Below, in pieces: positions 61,201 to 64,000 of a stretch of 64,000 bases of DNA (position 1 is the stretch's first letter; each line of letters begins with the position of its first letter). The stretch is from positions 19,568,417-19,632,416 of the forward strand of contig OY727101.1 in assembly GCA_963402885.1 (NCBI GenBank), written 5' to 3'. Below the pieces are notes generated by a model, which saw nothing but the letters and a program-made list of their open reading frames with translations, was not told where the DNA came from and searched no databases. This DNA is from Antedon bifida. Its lineage: Eukaryota > Echinodermata > Crinoidea > Comatulida > Antedonidae. The translations under genes were made by a program, and so were the position numbers.

Positions 61201-64000
61201 TAACTGCAATTTTGTTAATATTGACTTATCTTTCCTTGTAAATGTAAATCATTGTATGAGTTCAAGCTATACTCAAGGAAAAAAAAAAATTCATTCATCA
61301 TTCAAGTCAAACATCGATAAATGCAATCCGTGGGAAATTTCATTTCAGATACACAATAGTGTGTAAAAGCATTTTTAATTAATATAGTTTAATATTTTGC
61401 TTATTTGCATATTAAACGTTGTTTCAATCTCCTTCACAACTCTATGTATGTACTTACCGATGTATACTTACATCAATAGAAGATCTTTCAACAATTTAAT
61501 ACTAACAACGTAACAAAGTAAAGTGTTAAATTATAAATACCCTAAATGCATTGTGAAATTAACATAAGTCAGAGAGTTATATGGCGGAATGGTAAAGGAC
61601 TCGGACTAGTGTATGAGAGGCATGGGTTCAAATCTGTGCCATATTGATTGTACCCTTTAGCATGCTTTACTTTCATTACTTTTTTTCCTTGGTTGGAACG
61701 TAACGCTGTTGGTCCTGTTGAAGAACTAATTGAACTTGGTAGGCTCTGCACTGCTACTGTGGGTCTATAGAAGGCCTAATCAGAATTCCACTTTAACATT
61801 AGGACGATTAGAGTAACATTTAATGTTATACTGGAAAATCTTAAAAAGTATATTTTGTGTTTACTGTTGAAAATACCAACATTTAACCAATATGCTCTCG
61901 GTCTAGTTGTAATAAGACAAATAAAAAATATTTTTTCACATGGTTTTTTTCTGTCTTTTATATTTCTGCAGGGTTTTTCTTTTATCCATTTATGTGATTC
62001 AGTGTCAGTGGGTCCATTCTCACATATGTTTTTTACTTTAAATTCCAACTTCTTGTTGAATTAATACAGGTTAGTGTTGAAAAGCATTTTTACTAAATTT
62101 GTCATGAATCACCAATTGTATCATTATTTTGTAATCAGCTTCCTTCGTTCCACACATTCATTATGAATGTTTTTTCCCCATTTTGTTATGACTTGTGGGA
62201 CAGCATCACCATGAAAGACCATTTGTTAATACTTTTGTAATAGTTTTTCTATTTCTATTTTTTTAAATGTAAGATTTTTCTGTTCGTTTGTTCCACTATG
62301 TAATTGTAACTTGCAAATTCGCCATTGGCTATGAGCAGTTACAAGTGTGTTGTTGATAACAGTGATAATAAATAAGACAGGTTTCATTTTCTTTCTCCTC
62401 ATGATTTTACCAATTACTTCTTGTTCCATCTTCTGTTAGATCTCGTCTGACATCTGACCACTTCCTGTGGTCAGACAAATAGTATCCATGGCCTGGGCCT
62501 GCCTTAGGTTCCCTTCCATACTGGAGGTCAAACCCGTCTTTGGCCGATAAGGCTCATGGTCAAATAAGGCACACTTCACCCACCACATGTGATCATGGTG
62601 TTGCAAACGGTACCTTGGTCAACTGGTGACCATTTCTTGTGATGAGATGAGTTGCAGGTCGTGATACCAGTTGTCTCGCATGTACTAAGTTGTGCAAAAT
62701 ATTTTTTCAAGTTTATAGTGGATATATTTAATCTTTCCATGTATGTGAGAGGAAAACATTATTTGTCCTCTGGTGATGATATAAAGATGTTGGTTATATA
62801 CAGCATTAAATAAATGACAATATATACCACAATACTCTATCAAGTGTTTCCATCCATGAGATATATTATTAGTATATATATATTTCACTATATTCATATG
62901 ATTTGTTTATCACAAAATTAAAAAAAAAACCCTTAAGAATAAAACAAACAGATAAAAATGCGTAGTCTTTACTAATTTAAGCAGAATGCATATTGGTAAA
63001 AAAATGTTGGTATTTCAAAGGATTCAGAAATTAATTTCAATTTTAAACAAAAACACTCATGCAACCATACAAAATTTACTGAATACAAAACTAAACAGAA
63101 AATGGTTAGATCAGGTTAGAATGAATGCAAAAAAATAAAATAAGTAAAAACCACCCTTTCATGGAAATGGAACGATCTGGAAAGTGTAGAAAGGTTATAT
63201 AAACAATTAGGATTGTTCATCAGCTTGGGGCGAGCCCATTGACTAAATGGGTGATACATTTGTTTACCTGACATAATCTGTCTTGTCTTTGTAAAAATCA
63301 CACAGTGGATTTCCTTCCAACTTCAGCTCTTCTAGTTTCAATCCTTTTAAACATTCCAATTCTTTTACTCGTTTTAACTAAGAAAAAGATATATATAGAT
63401 AAAGATATTTGATAAAATTTCTATACACACAAACCACAGCAGTTAAAATACACACTGTATGTTACACAGTGTATGCAGTGGCATAACGGCTATGAGTACT
63501 CACTGGCTAAACCCTGAGCAGTGTCCAGAGGAAAAAACAGGCATTCAACTGGGCGGAATCTCCATTGTATGCCTATATCAAATTGATTAAAGAGGTTTAT
63601 AATACCTTACCTTGTTATGTGTTACATCAATTATCTTGAGATTCGGAAGTTTCTCGGCCACACCTTCCAAGGTCTTAAGAGAGTACAAAACACACTTGCT
63701 TACAGACAACGACTGAATCTGTAATTGATGCAGAAACAAGTAAATAAATTGTCAGATTTAGTAACTAAAAAATTAAAATAAAAAAAAAAAAAGTTAAAAT
63801 GGACCTGAATGATGTTTGGGGGATATTATTATGTATTAGTAGAAGGTATATTGTTACAAAATATACATTGGGGTAAGCCCCATTTGAAAATCCCAAAAAT
63901 TCACTGGTGATGTCACTTTTGTGAATATATTCCCATATGTTCTGTAAGTATACACCGTTTTATTACCTCTGGTATATTCTCCACAATAATCTTCAATACT
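58205..64000 (-). CDS. NXF1: NXF1 (TAP) mRNA export factor, 5' part missing
   Basis: Exons: 63967-64000 (continues off the right edge), 63611-63718, 63268-63377, 61132-61168, 60879-61003, 60598-60658, 60325-60430, 59690-59918, 59523-59580, 59237-59376, 58825-58885, 58205-58243 (stop). All junctions GT/AG and in frame; about 369 codons present. NXF1 carries mRNPs through the nuclear pore with NXT1. Seen here, N to C: leucine-rich repeats (IIVENIPEIQSLSVSKC, KLPNLKIIDVTHNK, GLKLEELKLEGNPLCDFY); the linker RLDGVVLPPPIAFELDE; the NTF2-like domain (VFDSGDRQLLLDAYHEQ, ACFSLSIP, LPGTQHDIASFIVDV, FTVDGVFKEVE, AFSRIF, LVILNDELVLK); a PAPTPSHSP-like linker (AAPTPSHSPVL); and the UBA-like TAP-C domain (MITMVTQF-like MIMVTQFTKDSGMN, CLEESQWDYQKAGKLF, ending SKEAFQQ). 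The RNA-binding N-terminus and RRM lie outside the window. Order and spacing match vertebrate NXF1 closely; NXF2/3-type paralogues are not excluded. Confidence 0.95.
58328..58742. mobile_element. MITE, CTGTCTACACTATC family, with ~270-bp insertion
   Basis: TTAAGCTCTGTCCACACTAT at the left and GATAGTATAGACAGAGCGTTAA at the right are the family ends, 415 bp apart. After the left arm an unrelated stretch with repeated AGAGAGG/GTTGCTG words follows; the family core resumes at about 58620 (TCTGTCTAAAGTGTGATG). In the last NXF1 intron, flanked by GGGGACAC-family pieces. Confidence 0.8.
60045..60170 (+). pseudogene. Non-LTR retrotransposon 3' remnant, frameshifted
   Basis: One frame reads NGRGRP, another, after a shift, WTRLKWRNIIKLAAT and then stops. 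These resemble the end of LINE reverse-transcriptase proteins (GRGRP...W...II...A). It ends in a short TAG repeat. Too short to place in a clade. In an NXF1 intron. Confidence 0.4.
61567..61790 (+). mobile_element. tRNA-derived SINE
   Basis: A box TATGGCGGAATGGTAAAGGA, B box GGCATGGGTTCAAATCTGTG, then TTAGCATGCTTTACTTTCAT and the end GGTAGGCTCTGCACTGCTAC as in the SINE at 56450. The middle is shorter, so this copy has an internal deletion. In an NXF1 intron. Confidence 0.8.
63476..63560. mobile_element. Fragment related to the hAT element at 37382
   Basis: GCAGTGGCATAACGGCTATG and CACTGGCTAAACCCTGAGCA match the left part of the 37382 element (CAGTGGCGTAACGGCTATG, then ACTGGCTAAACCCAGG). No right end seen. 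In an NXF1 intron. Confidence 0.7.

Noticed and set aside
62440..62660. GC-richer stretch in an NXF1 intron that looks exon-like
   Set aside because: No frame continues NXF1, no splice sites fit the neighbouring phases, and no domain was recognised.

Overview
This is AT-rich, intron-rich animal nuclear DNA. Vertebrate-type gene families, small exons with GT/AG splice sites, tRNA-derived SINEs and a very dense load of short inverted-repeat elements fit a marine deuterostome invertebrate, perhaps an echinoderm. That placement is inference; nothing here identifies the species.

I support seven protein-coding genes. (1) 5029-6336 (+): an intronless ankyrin-repeat gene resembling ANKRD34. (2) 20370-24454 (-): a 14-3-3 protein, 5 exons, 249 aa. 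(3) 26411-38635 (-): an SLC5-family SGLT-type sodium/sugar cotransporter, 14 exons, 686 aa. (4) 39900-43533 (-): a secreted ML-domain (GM2A/NPC2-like) lipid-binding protein, 5 exons, 182 aa, with no long open frame. (5) 45082-48752 (-): ZFYVE19/ANCHR, 11 exons, 396 aa. (6) 50561-51079 (+): histone H3.3, two coding exons, head to head with ZFYVE19. (7) 58205 to the right edge (-): NXF1 mRNA export factor, its 5' part outside the window. The multi-exon models were assembled by hand. Every junction keeps frame and every summed length is a multiple of three. The genes are functionally unrelated and do not form an operon or pathway.

Layout: 0-5 kb is non-coding upstream DNA; 6.3-20 kb is a gene desert full of inverted-repeat elements and a 1.5 kb G-rich 21-bp minisatellite; 20-49 kb is packed with minus-strand genes whose introns hold MITEs, SINEs and microsatellites; 51-58 kb is non-coding with a ten-copy ~212-bp satellite; 58-64 kb is NXF1.

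I found no clear new molecular system. The strongest unexplained signals are a roughly 50-fold excess of the palindrome TAGGCCTA confined to the first 50 kb, one inverted-repeat family (ends GGTTCCCACTAG) present at least a dozen times, satellites that appear to have grown inside one MITE family, and a MITE family with two of three copies about 20 nt from splice donors.
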